Assembly: GCA_944325835.1 (NCBI GenBank)
Contig: CALVBO010000012.1
Span: 1 to 43,902 of the forward strand
Direction of reading: 5' to 3'
DNA from: Candidatus Gastranaerophilales bacterium
Lineage (GTDB): Bacteria; Cyanobacteriota; Vampirovibrionia; Gastranaerophilales; Gastranaerophilaceae
DNA length: 43,902 nt
Positions 8,229-18,035 of the stretch are shown here, in pieces. The notes under the pieces were generated by a model. The model was given only the letters and a program-made list of their open reading frames with translations. It had not been told where the DNA came from and searched no databases. A program made the position numbers and the translations under genes. Numbering within the stretch: position 1 is the stretch's first letter; every line of letters begins with the position of its first letter.

Positions 8229-8912
8229 ATTACTGTATTGTAATGCTCTTAACAAATTTTTTTGTTCCTTTGTCAGTCTGAAAGACTCACAGCTTTTTTG
8301 TACACTCTTCTTAAAAATCACAGGCGGAAGCGCGATTTCCTTCATCTTCGCATAGGTTTTATCAAAAAATTTCACCGCGCAGATTGAAATAGCCCACGCG
8401 ATACCCATTTGAGCATAATAATCCTCACTATTCAGTGAAAAAAGTTTATCCAAAACTTTATCTATCCACTCTTCCGTGATAAAAAAGTTCAAAAGCATTA
8501 CGACCCCGAAGCGTAATTCATATTCATCTCTTGAAGCCAGATAGGGCTGCAAAAATTCCCACACAGTCCCGCGATTTTTAGTTGTAAACTTTAATCCGCA
8601 GCAAAAGCAGTCGCACAACGACCAGTTAGTAATTTTGGGGATGTAGTTTTTTACCAGAGCCAAATGCTCCTCCGTCGTAAGCTTCAGGCACCCGATAACC
8701 ATACCTTGAAGAAGCAGTTCTTCCATATATTCGCACTCATACGAATTAAGAAACTCATGCCAGTATTCACTTTGAGCTATTTCTTTTGCTTTTTTGCGAA
8801 GTTTTGGAATTCTTACGCCTAAAACATTAGTACAATTCGGGATTAATGACGCAGAAAACTTTCTATAATCAGGTTCAGCCTCTGCTGCAAGCCATTCTTT
8901 TAATTGCTGCAT
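8214..8912 (-). CDS. AlkD-like DNA alkylation repair protein (HEAT-like repeats)
   Basis: The 232-residue protein resembles the DNA alkylation repair family (AlkC/AlkD; HEAT-like ALK repeats), which removes bulky or cationic alkylated bases such as 3-methyladenine by binding DNA in a helical-repeat cradle. Visible marks are the opening SLIPNCTNVLGVRIPKLRKKAKEIA, the middle WSLCDCFC and the FGVVMLLNFFI...GIAWAISICAVKF helices, in the order expected of the family. It begins one base inside the end of ispF, so the two form an operon with translational coupling, and it ends inside a bidirectional terminator. Function is from family resemblance; the substrate is unknown. Confidence 0.82.
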   Translation of the reverse strand: MQQLKEWLAAEAEPDYRKFSASLIPNCTNVLGVRIPKLRKKAKEIAQSEYWHEFLNSYECEYMEELLLQGMVIGCLKLTTEEHLALVKNYIPKITNWSLCDCFCCGLKFTTKNRGTVWEFLQPYLASRDEYELRFGVVMLLNFFITEEWIDKVLDKLFSLNSEDYYAQMGIAWAISICAVKFFDKTYAKMKEIALPPVIFKKSVQKSCESFRLTKEQKNLLRALQYSNKKPV

Positions 8913-9394
8913 TATTTATCCTTCCGTTTCAAAAGCACAACGGCCTGCGCTTCTATCGCACGTTCATTACCGACCGCATCCAGTTTTTCCTTTGTTTTAG
9001 CCTTGATTGAAAGCTCATCATCTTTAAGCCCCAGAGCTTTACACAAAACTTTCTTCATTTTGGGAATATAAGGCATCATTTTAGGGCGCTGGGCTATGAT
9101 GTTTGAGTCAATATTGACAATTTCATAACCCTTTTCGCCTATAAGTTCATAAACTTTTTTTAAAAGGACAACGCTGTCAGCATCTTTATATTTTTCGTCA
9201 GTATCCGGGAAAAGTGTTCCAATGTCTTTCAAAGCCAGAGCGCCAAGCAGCGCGTCAATTATTGCATGGACAAGAACATCTGCATCTGAATGCCCGAGCA
9301 AACCGGTTTCGTGTGTAATTTTAACCCCGCCGATAATCAAATCACGGCCCTGAACAAGTTTGTGAATATCGTATCCTGTACCGATTCTATACAT
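8912..9394 (-). CDS. ispF: 2-C-methyl-D-erythritol 2,4-cyclodiphosphate synthase
   Basis: IspF cyclises CDP-methylerythritol 2-phosphate to MEcPP and releases CMP in the non-mevalonate isoprenoid pathway. The metal-binding residues appear in the opening RIGTGYDIHKL (Asp and His of the DxH motif) and in LLGHSDADVLVHAIIDALLGA. The pattern DIGTLFPDTD and the C-terminal KAKTKEKLDAVGNERAIEAQAV are family signatures. I start it at ATG 9394 (160 residues, the normal length) because GGGGAA lies about nine bases upstream; two in-frame ATGs at 9412 and 9403 would add six residues that the family lacks. It shares one base with alkD downstream. Confidence 0.95.
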   Translation of the reverse strand: MYRIGTGYDIHKLVQGRDLIIGGVKITHETGLLGHSDADVLVHAIIDALLGALALKDIGTLFPDTDEKYKDADSVVLLKKVYELIGEKGYEIVNIDSNIIAQRPKMMPYIPKMKKVLCKALGLKDDELSIKAKTKEKLDAVGNERAIEAQAVVLLKRKDK

Positions 9395-9414
9395 AAAACA
9401 CATTCCCCGCATTC

Positions 9415-9452
9415 TTAATCACAAGCCAACCTGCGGCTTCACTCCGACTGAC
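9415..9452. repeat. Direct repeat, copy 1 (about 38 bp)
   Basis: The block beginning taatcacaagccaacc and ending cggcttcactccgactgac recurs at 9543-9581 with a few substitutions. Both copies are in the same direction, 128 bases apart, in a non-coding stretch upstream of ispF. A perfect nine-base hairpin (GCAATTGTT / AACAATTGC, 9475-9495) lies between them. Part of the second copy also occurs near tRNA-Arg at 19506-19534, so this is a dispersed family rather than a local duplication. No coding function is seen. Confidence 0.7.
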
Positions 9453-9542
9453 TTTTGCTCCTGTCAAATTCCTTGCAATTGTTATCAACAATTGCGGAAT
9501 TTTAAACGTCGCTGATATTATGTTCCGCCACCTGCTTGTCTT

Positions 9543-9581
9543 GTTAATCACAAGCCAACCCGTGGCTTCACACCGACTGAC
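9543..9581. repeat. Direct repeat, copy 2 (about 38 bp)
   Basis: This is the second copy of the block at 9415-9452 (gcttcacaccgactgac against gcttcactccgactgac). It overlaps the sequence acctgcttgtcttg...caagccaac (9530-9558), which is repeated at 19506-19534 with a different seven-base middle. The remainder of 9582-9903 has no open frame of note and no recognisable RNA gene; it is moderately GC-rich compared with the neighbouring coding sequence and looks like an accumulation of degraded repeats. Confidence 0.65.
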
Positions 9582-9903
9582 GTATTAAATGTCGTGTCAC
9601 TGTCTATCGAATTTTTGGAACAAAATAACAAATTAACGACTTCTCTTATCAAACCGTTAACACCCGAAAGTTATGCCTTAGTGCTGCTATATTTCTATCC
9701 TGACACGGTTCGGCAGCTTTCGCCGCTAACGTTTTAATCGTCAACAAAGCCGGCAACTGCTATCCTGCTCCGCGAACCCTCACAACAGGCTCTGCACCCC
9801 GCATTGGCTTCGGGTCGAGAGATTGCAATTCCCCGTGGAACACGACATCCAAACTTTAACACAAAAATTTGCTTTTTTCAAGGCAAAAGGTTAAAATAAA
9901 GCC

Positions 9904-10686
9904 ATGGATGAAATTATTAAAGACTTTTCTGATATTAAAGAAGTAAAAGCAATTGCACTCGGCGGCTCTGCCGGAAGTGCAAATACTCAGGATTCACTTT
10001 CCGACTATGATATTTATATATTTTCTGATGAACCGGTACCGGTAAAGGTTCGCGGAGAAATTGCAAAACGATATTCCGACAATTACGAAATCCACAACAC
10101 CTTCTACGGTGACGGCGATGAATGGTTCCGCAGGACTGATGACCGGGTTTTTGACCTTATGTTCTGGAACCGAAAATGGATTGAAGATATTATAAACAAT
10201 ATCTGGTTTCGTCATGACGCGTGGGGCGGCTACACTACAGCATTTCTTTATACTGTAAAAAACGCCTCTGTGCTTTACGATACACAGGACTGGTTTAAAA
10301 ATCTACAGGAGAAATTAAATACTCCTTACCCGAAGGAGCTTGCAAATAATATAGTTCTCAAAAACAGGCTTATGATTAAAGATAAAATCTCGGCATCTTT
10401 TAAAGAACAGATAGAAAAAGCCGTCAAACGCAATGATGTTGTCAGTATAAACCACAGGATTACAGCGTTTCTGGCTGGATATTTTGACATAATTTTTGCG
10501 GTCAATAAAATTCTTCACCCCGGAGAAAAACGGCTCATTCCGTTTGCGCTGAAAAATTGTACGCTCTTACCCGCAGATTTTGAAAAAAATATCACAGATT
10601 TATGCTGCGCACAGGACAAACTTACTCCGCTCAACGAAATTTGCAAAAATCTTGATAACTTTTTGAAACAAAATCGTTACATTTAG
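9904..10686 (+). CDS. Nucleotidyltransferase-domain protein (DUF4037-like)
   Basis: The 260-residue protein starts with a minimal nucleotidyltransferase fold: the IALGGSAGSANTQDSLSDYDIYIF segment (about 17-40) carries the GGS turn and the paired aspartates (DYD) that bind two metals in this superfamily. A helical C-terminal part follows. Overall layout resembles the DUF4037 group of predicted nucleotidyltransferases, some of which act on small molecules such as aminoglycosides. The natural substrate is not known. It stands alone between the non-coding repeat region and the efflux operon promoter. Confidence 0.72.
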   Translation: MDEIIKDFSDIKEVKAIALGGSAGSANTQDSLSDYDIYIFSDEPVPVKVRGEIAKRYSDNYEIHNTFYGDGDEWFRRTDDRVFDLMFWNRKWIEDIINNIWFRHDAWGGYTTAFLYTVKNASVLYDTQDWFKNLQEKLNTPYPKELANNIVLKNRLMIKDKISASFKEQIEKAVKRNDVVSINHRITAFLAGYFDIIFAVNKILHPGEKRLIPFALKNCTLLPADFEKNITDLCCAQDKLTPLNEICKNLDNFLKQNRYI

Positions 10687-10760
10687 TAAAAATTTATTAC
10701 CGGAGAAACACCGATAATTACGCGAGATACGCTAAAAACGTGGTTATTACACTCTTTCCG

Positions 10761-10789
10761 TTGACATTTAACCCGTCCTACTTTACTAT
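10761..10789 (+). promoter_or_regulatory. Sigma-70-type promoter of the RND efflux operon
   Basis: TTGACA at 10761-10766 and TACTAT at 10784-10789 are separated by 17 bases, close to consensus. Transcription should start near 10796, about 34 bases before the adaptor ATG at 10830, which has a CGGAG ribosome-binding site at 10819-10823. I saw no clear operator palindrome, and no regulator gene is adjacent. Confidence 0.75.
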
Positions 10790-10829
10790 TAAATAGTAGA
10801 ATTTTTCTATATTAAATTCGGAGATATGT

Positions 10830-11996
10830 ATGGAATTAAAAATAACAAGGAAAAGAGCCGCAATAGCAATATTGCTTATAATAATTTTACCGATAATCTA
10901 TAACAAAACAGCAAGCCAGATTACGGGGTTTATCCAAAAACGCGCAATGATGATGCCTAAAGAAGTTGTCGTTGATAATCCTCACCTTATGGAAATCAAT
11001 GTCAGCGCTGAAGCCACAGGACGCGTGGAGGCTAAATATTCCGTTGATGTTGTGGCGCGGGTACCGGGATTTTTAATTGAAAAGCATTTTAAAGAAGGCG
11101 ATTTCGTCAAAAAAGGCCAGTTAATTTTCCAGATTGACCCGAGAGAATACCAGATTCAGGTAAACAACTCGCTGGCGCAGGTGAATCAGTACAGTGCACT
11201 TTTGACAAATGCGCAGAAAGAATTAGACCGTGCAAACGCACTTATTAAAGAAGATTTAATAAGCCGTTCCGATGTTGACCAGAGTTTAGCCGTACGTAAC
11301 CAGAATAAAGCTCTGCTTGATGCTGCAAAACAGGAATATGAACTCGCAAAAGTTAACCTCGGCTACACCAGCATAAAATCTCCGATTGACGGACGTATAG
11401 GTAAAGTTAATATTACCGAAGGCAACTACGTAACAGCGACTTCCGGTCCGCTTGTAAATATTTCAAGCACAGCGCCGGTTTATGTGGCTTTCAGCCTTAA
11501 AAGTTCTGACTTTATAAAACTTTTAAGAGCAAGCGATGACCTTAAAGATGTGGCCGTAAGGGTTCAATATGAAGGCGGCAGGTGGCATGAAGAAGTCGGA
11601 ACAATTGATTTTGTCGATAATAAAATAGATAAAGATTCCGGCACAATAAGCATGCGCGGTCTTTTTGAGAACAAAAAAGGCTGGCTTGTTCCGGGCGATT
11701 ATATGAGAGTAGAACTAATCGCACCTAAAAAGATTACCTATATGACAGTTCCGCAGGCCTGCACAAAGGGTGACGCCATGAGCGGATATTATGTCTGGAC
11801 TGTCAGCGATAACAAAGCTGTCAGAAAAGATATTGAAGTTTCTGACAGTATCGACAACAACTGGGTTGTTGAAAGCGGTCTGCTGGAAACAGATACCGTT
11901 GTTGTTTCCGGAATCCAGAACGTTAACGCAGAAGGACAAGAATTAAAAGTTATTGGCTACGAAGAATATGTTAAAAAATTAAACGCAGGTAAATAA
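10830..11996 (+). CDS. RND efflux periplasmic adaptor subunit (HlyD/AcrA family)
   Basis: The 388-residue adaptor bridges an inner-membrane RND pump and an outer-membrane TolC channel. It has an N-terminal signal anchor (about residues 10-28, [15 protein letters not shown]) with no lipobox. The first half of the lipoyl domain is [38 protein letters not shown], then a coiled-coil hairpin (about 95-160), the second lipoyl half [18 protein letters not shown], a beta-barrel domain and a membrane-proximal domain. The stop overlaps the ATG of the pump gene, so the two are translationally coupled. Substrate range cannot be inferred from the adaptor. Confidence 0.93.
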   Translation: MELKITRKRAAIAILLIIILPIIYNKTASQITGFIQKRAMMMPKEVVVDNPHLMEINVSAEATGRVEAKYSVDVVARVPGFLIEKHFKEGDFVKKGQLIFQIDPREYQIQVNNSLAQVNQYSALLTNAQKELDRANALIKEDLISRSDVDQSLAVRNQNKALLDAAKQEYELAKVNLGYTSIKSPIDGRIGKVNITEGNYVTATSGPLVNISSTAPVYVAFSLKSSDFIKLLRASDDLKDVAVRVQYEGGRWHEEVGTIDFVDNKIDKDSGTISMRGLFENKKGWLVPGDYMRVELIAPKKITYMTVPQACTKGDAMSGYYVWTVSDNKAVRKDIEVSDSIDNNWVVESGLLETDTVVVSGIQNVNAEGQELKVIGYEEYVKKLNAGK

Positions 11997-14900
11997 TGAA
12001 GAAGATTTTAGATAAAGAAAAGCTGTTCTTTTTTATAAGGAAACCGAGATTTGCCCTTGTAATATCTATCTGTATAGTGATTATGGGTCTGATTTCTCTT
12101 GCAACATTGAAGCAGGAAAACTATCCTGATGTTACTCCGCCGCAGGTGAGAGTTTCCGCGTCTTACACGGGCGCTAACGCAGAAGTTATTGAATCTTCTA
12201 TCGCAACAGTTCTTGAAAACAAATTGAACGGTGTTGAAGATCTTTCCTACATGACATCAACATCTTATGACGGAACATATACACTTAACATGTATTTTAA
12301 AGTCGGCTCTGATAAAGATATTAATCTTATGAACGTTCAGAACAGAATCCAGCAGGTAGAATCGCAGCTGCCGGAAGAAGTTCAAAGAACAGGTGTTACA
12401 GCCCTTAGCCGTACCTCCGGTTCCGGCGCGTTAATTTTGAACATATTCCCGAAATCCGGCAACTGGTCGCAACTGGATTTAACAAACTACGGTTCAATTT
12501 ATGTTAAAGATGAGCTGAAACGTGTTGAAGGTGTTGCAGATATTGACGTTTACGGTTCCGGCGACTATGCAATGAGAATCTGGCTCGATCCTCAAAAAAT
12601 GGCAGGCCTAAATGTTTCAACAAGCGAAATTAAAACCGCAATAGTTAACCAGAATACACAGGTAACAGCAGGTGCTCTGGGCGCGCTGCCGACAGACGAT
12701 GCGCAGGCTCTTCAATTAACCCTGAAAACAAAAGGTCGGCTTGCAGATGTTAAAGAATTTGAAAATATCATTATCCGCTCAAACATGGACGGTTCTAAAG
12801 TCAGGCTTAAAGACGTTGCCAGAGTGGAACTCGGCGCGCAATCATATTCAAGCCTCGGCAAAATAAACGGCAAACCTGCGGCGATGATTATGGTATCCCA
12901 GCTTTCCGATGCAAATATTCTGGATCTTTCAAAGGCTGTAAGAGCTAAAATTAAAGAAATCAACGCAAGACTTGATAACGGGCTTGAAATCCGCGTTGTC
13001 AAAGATGACGCCGAATATATCCATGAATCTATGAAAGAAGTTGAATTCACAATTCTTCTGACAGGTTTAATCGTTGTTGTAATAATATTCTTATTCCTAG
13101 GCGATGCAATGGCAACACTTGTTCCGTGCGTTACAATACCGGTATCTTTAATCGGTACATTCGCAGCACTGAAAGCCTTCGGAATGTCAATAAACCTGTT
13201 GTCGCTATTTGCACTTGTACTCGCGGTCGGGGTCGTTGTCGACGATGCTATCGTTGTTATTGAAAACGTCAAACGCCACCTTGAAGAAGGAAAATCCGCA
13301 ATCGTGGCAACTCAGCTTACAATGCAGGAAGTAGGTTCCGCTCTCGTTGCAATGGCGCTTGTTTTAATGGCGGTATTTGTCCCGATTATATTTATGGGCG
13401 GAATGACCGGTATAATGTATAAACAATTCGCGGTTTGTATTGCTGTATCAATCGCGATTTCGGCAATCTGCGCATTAACCCTTTCCCCTGCAATGTGCTC
13501 TCACTTCCTCGGACACCAAAAAGAAGAATCTTCTGAAAATAAAGAAAAACCTTCCAAACTCAAACATATTATAGACAATATATGCAAAAGAACAAATATT
13601 CTGGTTGAAAAATTTAACCACATATTTGTAAAAATAGAAGATTTCTACATGGAATTTGTACGCAAATTTGTTTATGACAAAAAGCTTACTATTATTCTGT
13701 ATCTGGGGCTGGTAGCCTTGACCCTGTTTTCTTTCAGAATAATTTCAACCGGTTTTATTCCGGACGAGGATCAGGGAGTTTTAATCGCAAGTATTACACT
13801 TCCTGACGGTGCGTCACTTTCAAGAACAGATGAAGTAGCTTCCCGCTTTATGTCACAAATAAGAGATATAGACGGCGTTGATGAAGAAAAAACTCTTGTG
13901 TTTGGCGGAAACGGTGCAACTAACACCGCAACAGGCATCATTATGCTTGACGATTACGCTGACAGACGGCTTTCTTTTGCAGACAAAGTTAAAAGAAAAT
14001 TCCAGGGGCGCGCAACGGATCTGACCCACACCGCAATCCTTAATAAAATAAGACCTATTGCATCAAGTATAAAAGAAGCGTCAATTGTTGTATTTTCACC
14101 TCCTGCAATTCAGGGGATGAGTATGATGGGCGGTTTTGAGTTCCAGATGCTATCTAAAGGCGAACATACCTCGCAGGAACTCGAAACCTGGGCTAACAAA
14201 CTTATCGCCGCAGCGAACCAGAACCCTTCACTATCAAGTGTTTATACCACATTCCAGGCAAATGTGCCACAATATATTCTTGATATTGATTACGAAAAAG
14301 TTCTGGCACAAAGTGTTGATTTGCAGGAACTCTATTCTACACTTGCCTCAATGCTCGGTACTTACTACGTAAATGACTTCAACAAATACGGCAGAGTTTT
14401 CAAAGTTGAACTTCAGGCGGAAAGCGATTTCAGAAATACAGCATCTGACCTGTCAGGCATTTACGTCAAAAACACAAACGGCGTAATGGTTCCGATACTT
14501 TCAATGGTAAAACTTGAACAAACAATCGGTACTGCTTCAATTTCAAGATATAACCTTTATAAATCAGTACAAATTCAAGGTCAGCAGGCTGCCGGAAAAA
14601 GCTCCGGCGACGCAATGAACGCAATGGAAGATGTTGCTACAGAAGTTCTCCCGTCCGACATGGGCTTTGACTGGTCAGGGACTTCCGCTCAGGAAAGAGA
14701 AGCTTCAGGGCAAACAGTAATAATTATAACAATGGCTCTTGTATTTGTTTACCTGTTCCTTGTTGCTTTATACGAAAGCTACACAATTCCTGTCGCCGTA
14801 CTTCTGATTTCACCGATTGCAGCGCTTGGCGCACTTATCTTCCAGATGATGATTAATCAGTCCTTTGATATCTATTCACAGGTCGGGATGATTACGTTAA

Positions 14901-15244
14901 TCGGGCTCGCGGCAAAACAATCTATTTTGATTGTCGAATTTGCAAAAGAAGAACACGAGAAAAACGGGCTTCCGGTCAAAGATGCCGCTATAAAAGCCGC
15001 GCATCTGCGCTTTAGAGCAATCATGATGACAGAACTCGCGTTCATTTTAGGTGTAATGCCAATGCTCTTTGCGGTAGGCGCAGGCGCAAATTCAAGAATA
15101 TCCGTCGGTTCTACCGTATTTGGCGGTATGATTGCCGCCGCAACTATCGGGGCAGTTCTCACTCCGGCCTTCTACGTCATCGTTCAGGAATTTGTTGATA
15201 AATTCCCTAAAAAAGAAATTACAGAAAAAGATCTGGAGATTTAA
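11996..15244 (+). CDS. RND multidrug efflux pump, HAE1 (AcrB-like) family
   Basis: This 1082-residue inner-membrane antiporter exports hydrophobic or amphiphilic compounds using the proton gradient. The proton-relay residues are present: paired aspartates D416-D417 in [15 protein letters not shown] and a lysine near 974 in [17 protein letters not shown]. Two large periplasmic loops follow TM1 ([20 protein letters not shown]) and TM7, and the motif [12 protein letters not shown] matches the family. Length is slightly above AcrB because of a charged cytoplasmic insert near 505-545 ([17 protein letters not shown]). It shares one base with the adaptor gene and is followed three bases later by the TolC gene, giving a complete tripartite system. 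Confidence 0.95.
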   Translation: MKKILDKEKLFFFIRKPRFALVISICIVIMGLISLATLKQENYPDVTPPQVRVSASYTGANAEVIESSIATVLENKLNGVEDLSYMTSTSYDGTYTLNMYFKVGSDKDINLMNVQNRIQQVESQLPEEVQRTGVTALSRTSGSGALILNIFPKSGNWSQLDLTNYGSIYVKDELKRVEGVADIDVYGSGDYAMRIWLDPQKMAGLNVSTSEIKTAIVNQNTQVTAGALGALPTDDAQALQLTLKTKGRLADVKEFENIIIRSNMDGSKVRLKDVARVELGAQSYSSLGKINGKPAAMIMVSQLSDANILDLSKAVRAKIKEINARLDNGLEIRVVKDDAEYIHESMKEVEFTILLTGLIVVVIIFLFLGDAMATLVPCVTIPVSLIGTFAALKAFGMSINLLSLFALVLAVGVVVDDAIVVIENVKRHLEEGKSAIVATQLTMQEVGSALVAMALVLMAVFVPIIFMGGMTGIMYKQFAVCIAVSIAISAICALTLSPAMCSHFLGHQKEESSENKEKPSKLKHIIDNICKRTNILVEKFNHIFVKIEDFYMEFVRKFVYDKKLTIILYLGLVALTLFSFRIISTGFIPDEDQGVLIASITLPDGASLSRTDEVASRFMSQIRDIDGVDEEKTLVFGGNGATNTATGIIMLDDYADRRLSFADKVKRKFQGRATDLTHTAILNKIRPIASSIKEASIVVFSPPAIQGMSMMGGFEFQMLSKGEHTSQELETWANKLIAAANQNPSLSSVYTTFQANVPQYILDIDYEKVLAQSVDLQELYSTLASMLGTYYVNDFNKYGRVFKVELQAESDFRNTASDLSGIYVKNTNGVMVPILSMVKLEQTIGTASISRYNLYKSVQIQGQQAAGKSSGDAMNAMEDVATEVLPSDMGFDWSGTSAQEREASGQTVIIITMALVFVYLFLVALYESYTIPVAVLLISPIAALGALIFQMMINQSFDIYSQVGMITLIGLAAKQSILIVEFAKEEHEKNGLPVKDAAIKAAHLRFRAIMMTELAFILGVMPMLFAVGAGANSRISVGSTVFGGMIAAATIGAVLTPAFYVIVQEFVDKFPKKEITEKDLEI

Positions 15245-15246
15245 CC

Positions 15247-16758
15247 ATGAAAAAAAGTCTTATTCTTTTATTAATATTATCATTATTAAGCGCAAACAGT
15301 GTCTGCGCTAAAGGCTTTTTTCATAAAAAAAATAAAGAGAAGAAAGAAGAAGTCCATATCGTAAAACCGGAAGAAAAAAAGATTAACTGGAAACAGGAAT
15401 GGAAAAAACATAAAGAGAACACAAAATCAAAAATCAAATCTTCAGAAGAAGCAGAAGGCATGTATGAAACGAAATTTCCGGTCATAAACAGCCAGATTGA
15501 ATACACAGACATGAACGGAGAAGTCACACTGACCGACTGTATTAAACTCGCGATTACTCATCATCCGGCAATCATGTCAGCAATCAGTAACGCTGAGATT
15601 TACGAATCCAGAATCGGACAGGCATGGGCTAACTATTTCCCTACAATAAGCGCAGGGGTAAGCTATTCCAGAAACGATATGCTCATGACAATGAAACCGA
15701 GCGGGCAATTTTCCAACATGATGAACCGCAGATATAATTTGTTCTACACCCCTACATTATCAGCTAACATGCTTCTCTTTGACTTCGGGAAAACAAAGGC
15801 AAGCGCCGACATGCAAAAAAGAAGTTTTGAATCCTCCAGATACGATGCTGAAATGAGTATTGAACAGGTAATTTACAACGTCAAAGTTGCATACTACAAT
15901 ATGGTTTTTGCAGAAGAACAAAAAATTGTTTATGAAGATACCGTACGCGATTATGAATTACAGTTGAAACAGGCAAGAGCATACTACGAAATAGGTAAAA
16001 AAGCTAAAATCGACGTTACAACCGCAGAATACAACCTCGGGAACGCAAAAGTTAACCTTATTAAAGCAAAAAACACTTATGAACTCGCTGCCGTTCAACT
16101 CGCCAACGCAGTCGGGATTCCGGAGCTGGAAGAGGTCGTATTAAAAGATAAATTAAACACAAAGGCTTATGAAGTAAATTTCCCTGAATTAATAGAAATA
16201 GCGGAAGCCTCACGCCCGTCATTACTCTCTGCCAAAAAACTTATGGACGCAGCAGAAATGGGTGTTCGGGCAGCGAAAAGAGCGTTTACTCCTGACTTGA
16301 GTGCTATTGGATCTTACTACAGAGGCGGACCTCAGATGAACACCGATGACGGCTATCAATTAGGCGTACAGTTCTCTTATAACGGTTTGAATTTAATGCT
16401 TTTAAAGAAACAGGTTGACGAAGCAAAAGCAACTTATAAAAAATACGTTGCTGATTATGAAACCGCACGCCAAAACGTATATCTGGAGGTAAAAAGTGCA
16501 TACATAAGCCTTTTAAACTCCCGTGACAGCCTTGAGGTTTCAAAACTTGCGCTGCAAGAAGCCAAAGAACAACAGTATCAGGCATTCAGAAGATACGAAG
16601 TCGGACTTGGCAACGCAATTGAATTTAAAGACGCAGAAAACACATATCTGAACGCACAGTTAAACTATTATTCCAACCTTCTGGAATATAACGTCAACGC
16701 GGCAGAACTTGAGCGTGTTGTCGGCGCCCCGATAAAAGAATCTCAAATTGAACTGTAA
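15247..16758 (+). CDS. TolC-family outer membrane efflux channel
   Basis: The 503-residue channel completes the tripartite pump. It has a signal peptide (residues 1-21, ending NSVCA), a long lysine-rich stretch up to about 75 that is unusual for the family, then two tandem outer-membrane efflux repeats. Each repeat has the long helices expected of the periplasmic tunnel: LTDCIKLAITHHPAI starts the first, and LIEIAEASRPSLLSAKKLM the second. The segment YEVGLGNAIEFKDAENTYLNAQLNYYS is a typical C-terminal helix pattern. It begins three bases after the pump stop and is closed by a terminator at 16762. Confidence 0.92.
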   Translation: MKKSLILLLILSLLSANSVCAKGFFHKKNKEKKEEVHIVKPEEKKINWKQEWKKHKENTKSKIKSSEEAEGMYETKFPVINSQIEYTDMNGEVTLTDCIKLAITHHPAIMSAISNAEIYESRIGQAWANYFPTISAGVSYSRNDMLMTMKPSGQFSNMMNRRYNLFYTPTLSANMLLFDFGKTKASADMQKRSFESSRYDAEMSIEQVIYNVKVAYYNMVFAEEQKIVYEDTVRDYELQLKQARAYYEIGKKAKIDVTTAEYNLGNAKVNLIKAKNTYELAAVQLANAVGIPELEEVVLKDKLNTKAYEVNFPELIEIAEASRPSLLSAKKLMDAAEMGVRAAKRAFTPDLSAIGSYYRGGPQMNTDDGYQLGVQFSYNGLNLMLLKKQVDEAKATYKKYVADYETARQNVYLEVKSAYISLLNSRDSLEVSKLALQEAKEQQYQAFRRYEVGLGNAIEFKDAENTYLNAQLNYYSNLLEYNVNAAELERVVGAPIKESQIEL

Positions 16759-16761
16759 ATA

Positions 16762-16796
16762 AAAAAGCGGAATTGTGTAATACAAATCCGCTTTTT
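16762..16796 (+). terminator. Rho-independent terminator of efflux operon
   Basis: AAAAAGCGGA (16762-16771) pairs with TCCGCTTTTT (16787-16796), and inner bases ttgt/acaa extend the stem. It starts four bases after the tolC-family stop. On the minus strand the same hairpin lies just beyond tRNA-Ser and can end that transcript too. Confidence 0.85.
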
Positions 16797-16799
16797 ATC

Positions 16800-16886
16800 C
16801 GGAGAGGGTGGGATTCGAACCCACGGTGAGCTTTCACTCACACAGACTTTCGAGATCCGCACCTTAAACCACTCGGACACCTCTCC
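16800..16886 (-). tRNA. tRNA-Ser (anticodon CGA)
   Basis: On the minus strand the 87-base sequence folds as a class II tRNA. The acceptor stem GGAGAGG pairs with CCTCTCC and G is the discriminator base expected for serine. The D arm is TCCGAGTGGTTTAAGGT, the anticodon loop is CTCGAAA (anticodon CGA, codon UCG), there is a long variable arm (GTGAGTGAAAGCTCAC), and the T loop is GGTTCGAATCC. The CCA end is not encoded. Confidence 0.93.
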
Positions 16887-16961
16887 AACTTTTCAAATTA
16901 TAACATAAAAATTTTTAAATATCTGTCAAAAAAATTTTTTACGTGTTTTAATTGTATTGTT

Positions 16962-17363
16962 ATGAAAATATCAAGAATTGAAACTCAACAACAATTTTTC
17001 AGAGGGAATGAACCCACTAAGCCGAACAAAAAAAAGGAATTTATTGACGTTATTGCTGACAAGGTCAGAAACCCCAGAGATATAAACGACTGCGTTGCTG
17101 TACCGCGGGGAATTTTCAAAGCCTACATTTCTCTTATGACCGGAACGGCTCTTATTACAATGGCTAATACTTTACCTAAAAAAGCGGCAGGCGTCAAAAC
17201 CGCAATAAGCGTTACAGGCTGGGGATTAAATATATTGAGCGCATACTATTTCGCCAAACCTTTCGCCTTCAAAGGAAACCTCCCTACTGTTACAAAAGAA
17301 AATTTACAAAAGAAAAACGAAATTACTGAACAAAATCAGGTAAAAAATCATGCCGCAAATTAA
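16962..17363 (+). CDS. Small membrane protein of unknown function
   Basis: I do not recognise this 133-residue protein. The N-terminal ~50 residues are charged (KPNKKKEFIDVIADKV). Two hydrophobic segments follow at about 58-72 (FKAYISLMTGTALITMA) and 84-104 (TAISVTGWGLNILSAYYFA), and the tail is polar. There is no signal peptide. The short motif QFFRGNE near the N-terminus resembles INFNGIQ and VSFKGSE in two other unknown proteins of this window. Its end overlaps the next gene by 14 bases, so the two are co-translated. I infer a lineage-specific protein. Confidence 0.6.
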   Translation: MKISRIETQQQFFRGNEPTKPNKKKEFIDVIADKVRNPRDINDCVAVPRGIFKAYISLMTGTALITMANTLPKKAAGVKTAISVTGWGLNILSAYYFAKPFAFKGNLPTVTKENLQKKNEITEQNQVKNHAAN

Positions 17364-18027
17364 CTTTAACGGAATACAAAATATAGGTTATGTAAGAGTT
17401 ACAAACAATGATACATACGGACGCAGCAGCCGCTGTGCAATGAGTATGGAGCTTACCGACGATGCTGCACATAAGGATTTGACCGAATACAGAAAAATTA
17501 TCAAAGCAAATCCTATATTAACGAATGAAATAAATGACAAATTCGTTAATATTGAATTTGAAACAAAAAGCATTGGCGATCTAACAATTATTATTAATAA
17601 ATTAAACGGAACACCTATACTTAGCACTCCGGCAAACGCAAAGTTAATTGGCTTTATGAAAAATCTTTTAAACAGAATAACAAACTTTAAAGAAAAAGAT
17701 TTTAAAGTTGATAAAGATTTCCACTTAACTCTGGTAGCAAATGAAAATTTAATATACAATGAGCCTATTGACAATTATATTGACGGGACTTCAGGCAGAG
17801 TAGGCCTGCTGGAAGGAACTGGTTTGACAGAAAAATTTGATTTATATATGAATTCAGTTCCTGATGATATAGATGAGGAAGAACTTAATCTAAGAGATGA
17901 ACAAATTAGTAAAGCAATAGGCGATGTTGTTGCAACTCTGCATGAACCGGCTTATGTTTCAAACGGCGCGATTTATATGAACGCATTGATGCAGGGTTAT
18001 GCAAAGAGTCTTAACCAGTATAATTAA
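17350..18027 (+). CDS. Unknown protein, lineage-specific
   Basis: This 225-residue protein has no signal peptide or membrane helix, and I see no catalytic motif. It opens MPQINFNGIQNIGY, then a charged alpha/beta region with many Asn, Asp and Lys residues; the segment DDIDEEELNLRDEQI is strongly acidic. It overlaps the end of the preceding small membrane protein by 14 bases. The pair probably works together. Convergent with the cation transporter gene, with nine bases between their ends. Confidence 0.6.
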   Translation: MPQINFNGIQNIGYVRVTNNDTYGRSSRCAMSMELTDDAAHKDLTEYRKIIKANPILTNEINDKFVNIEFETKSIGDLTIIINKLNGTPILSTPANAKLIGFMKNLLNRITNFKEKDFKVDKDFHLTLVANENLIYNEPIDNYIDGTSGRVGLLEGTGLTEKFDLYMNSVPDDIDEEELNLRDEQISKAIGDVVATLHEPAYVSNGAIYMNALMQGYAKSLNQYN

Positions 18028-18035
18028 ATACTTAA

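Noticed and set aside
9415-9581. Possible CRISPR array
   Set aside because: Only two imperfect copies with 90 bases between, no third copy and no cas genes.
12712-13272. 186-codon minus-strand frame opposite the RND pump
   Set aside because: Ser/Thr/Ile-rich antisense of a transmembrane segment in a clear pump gene; no start signals.
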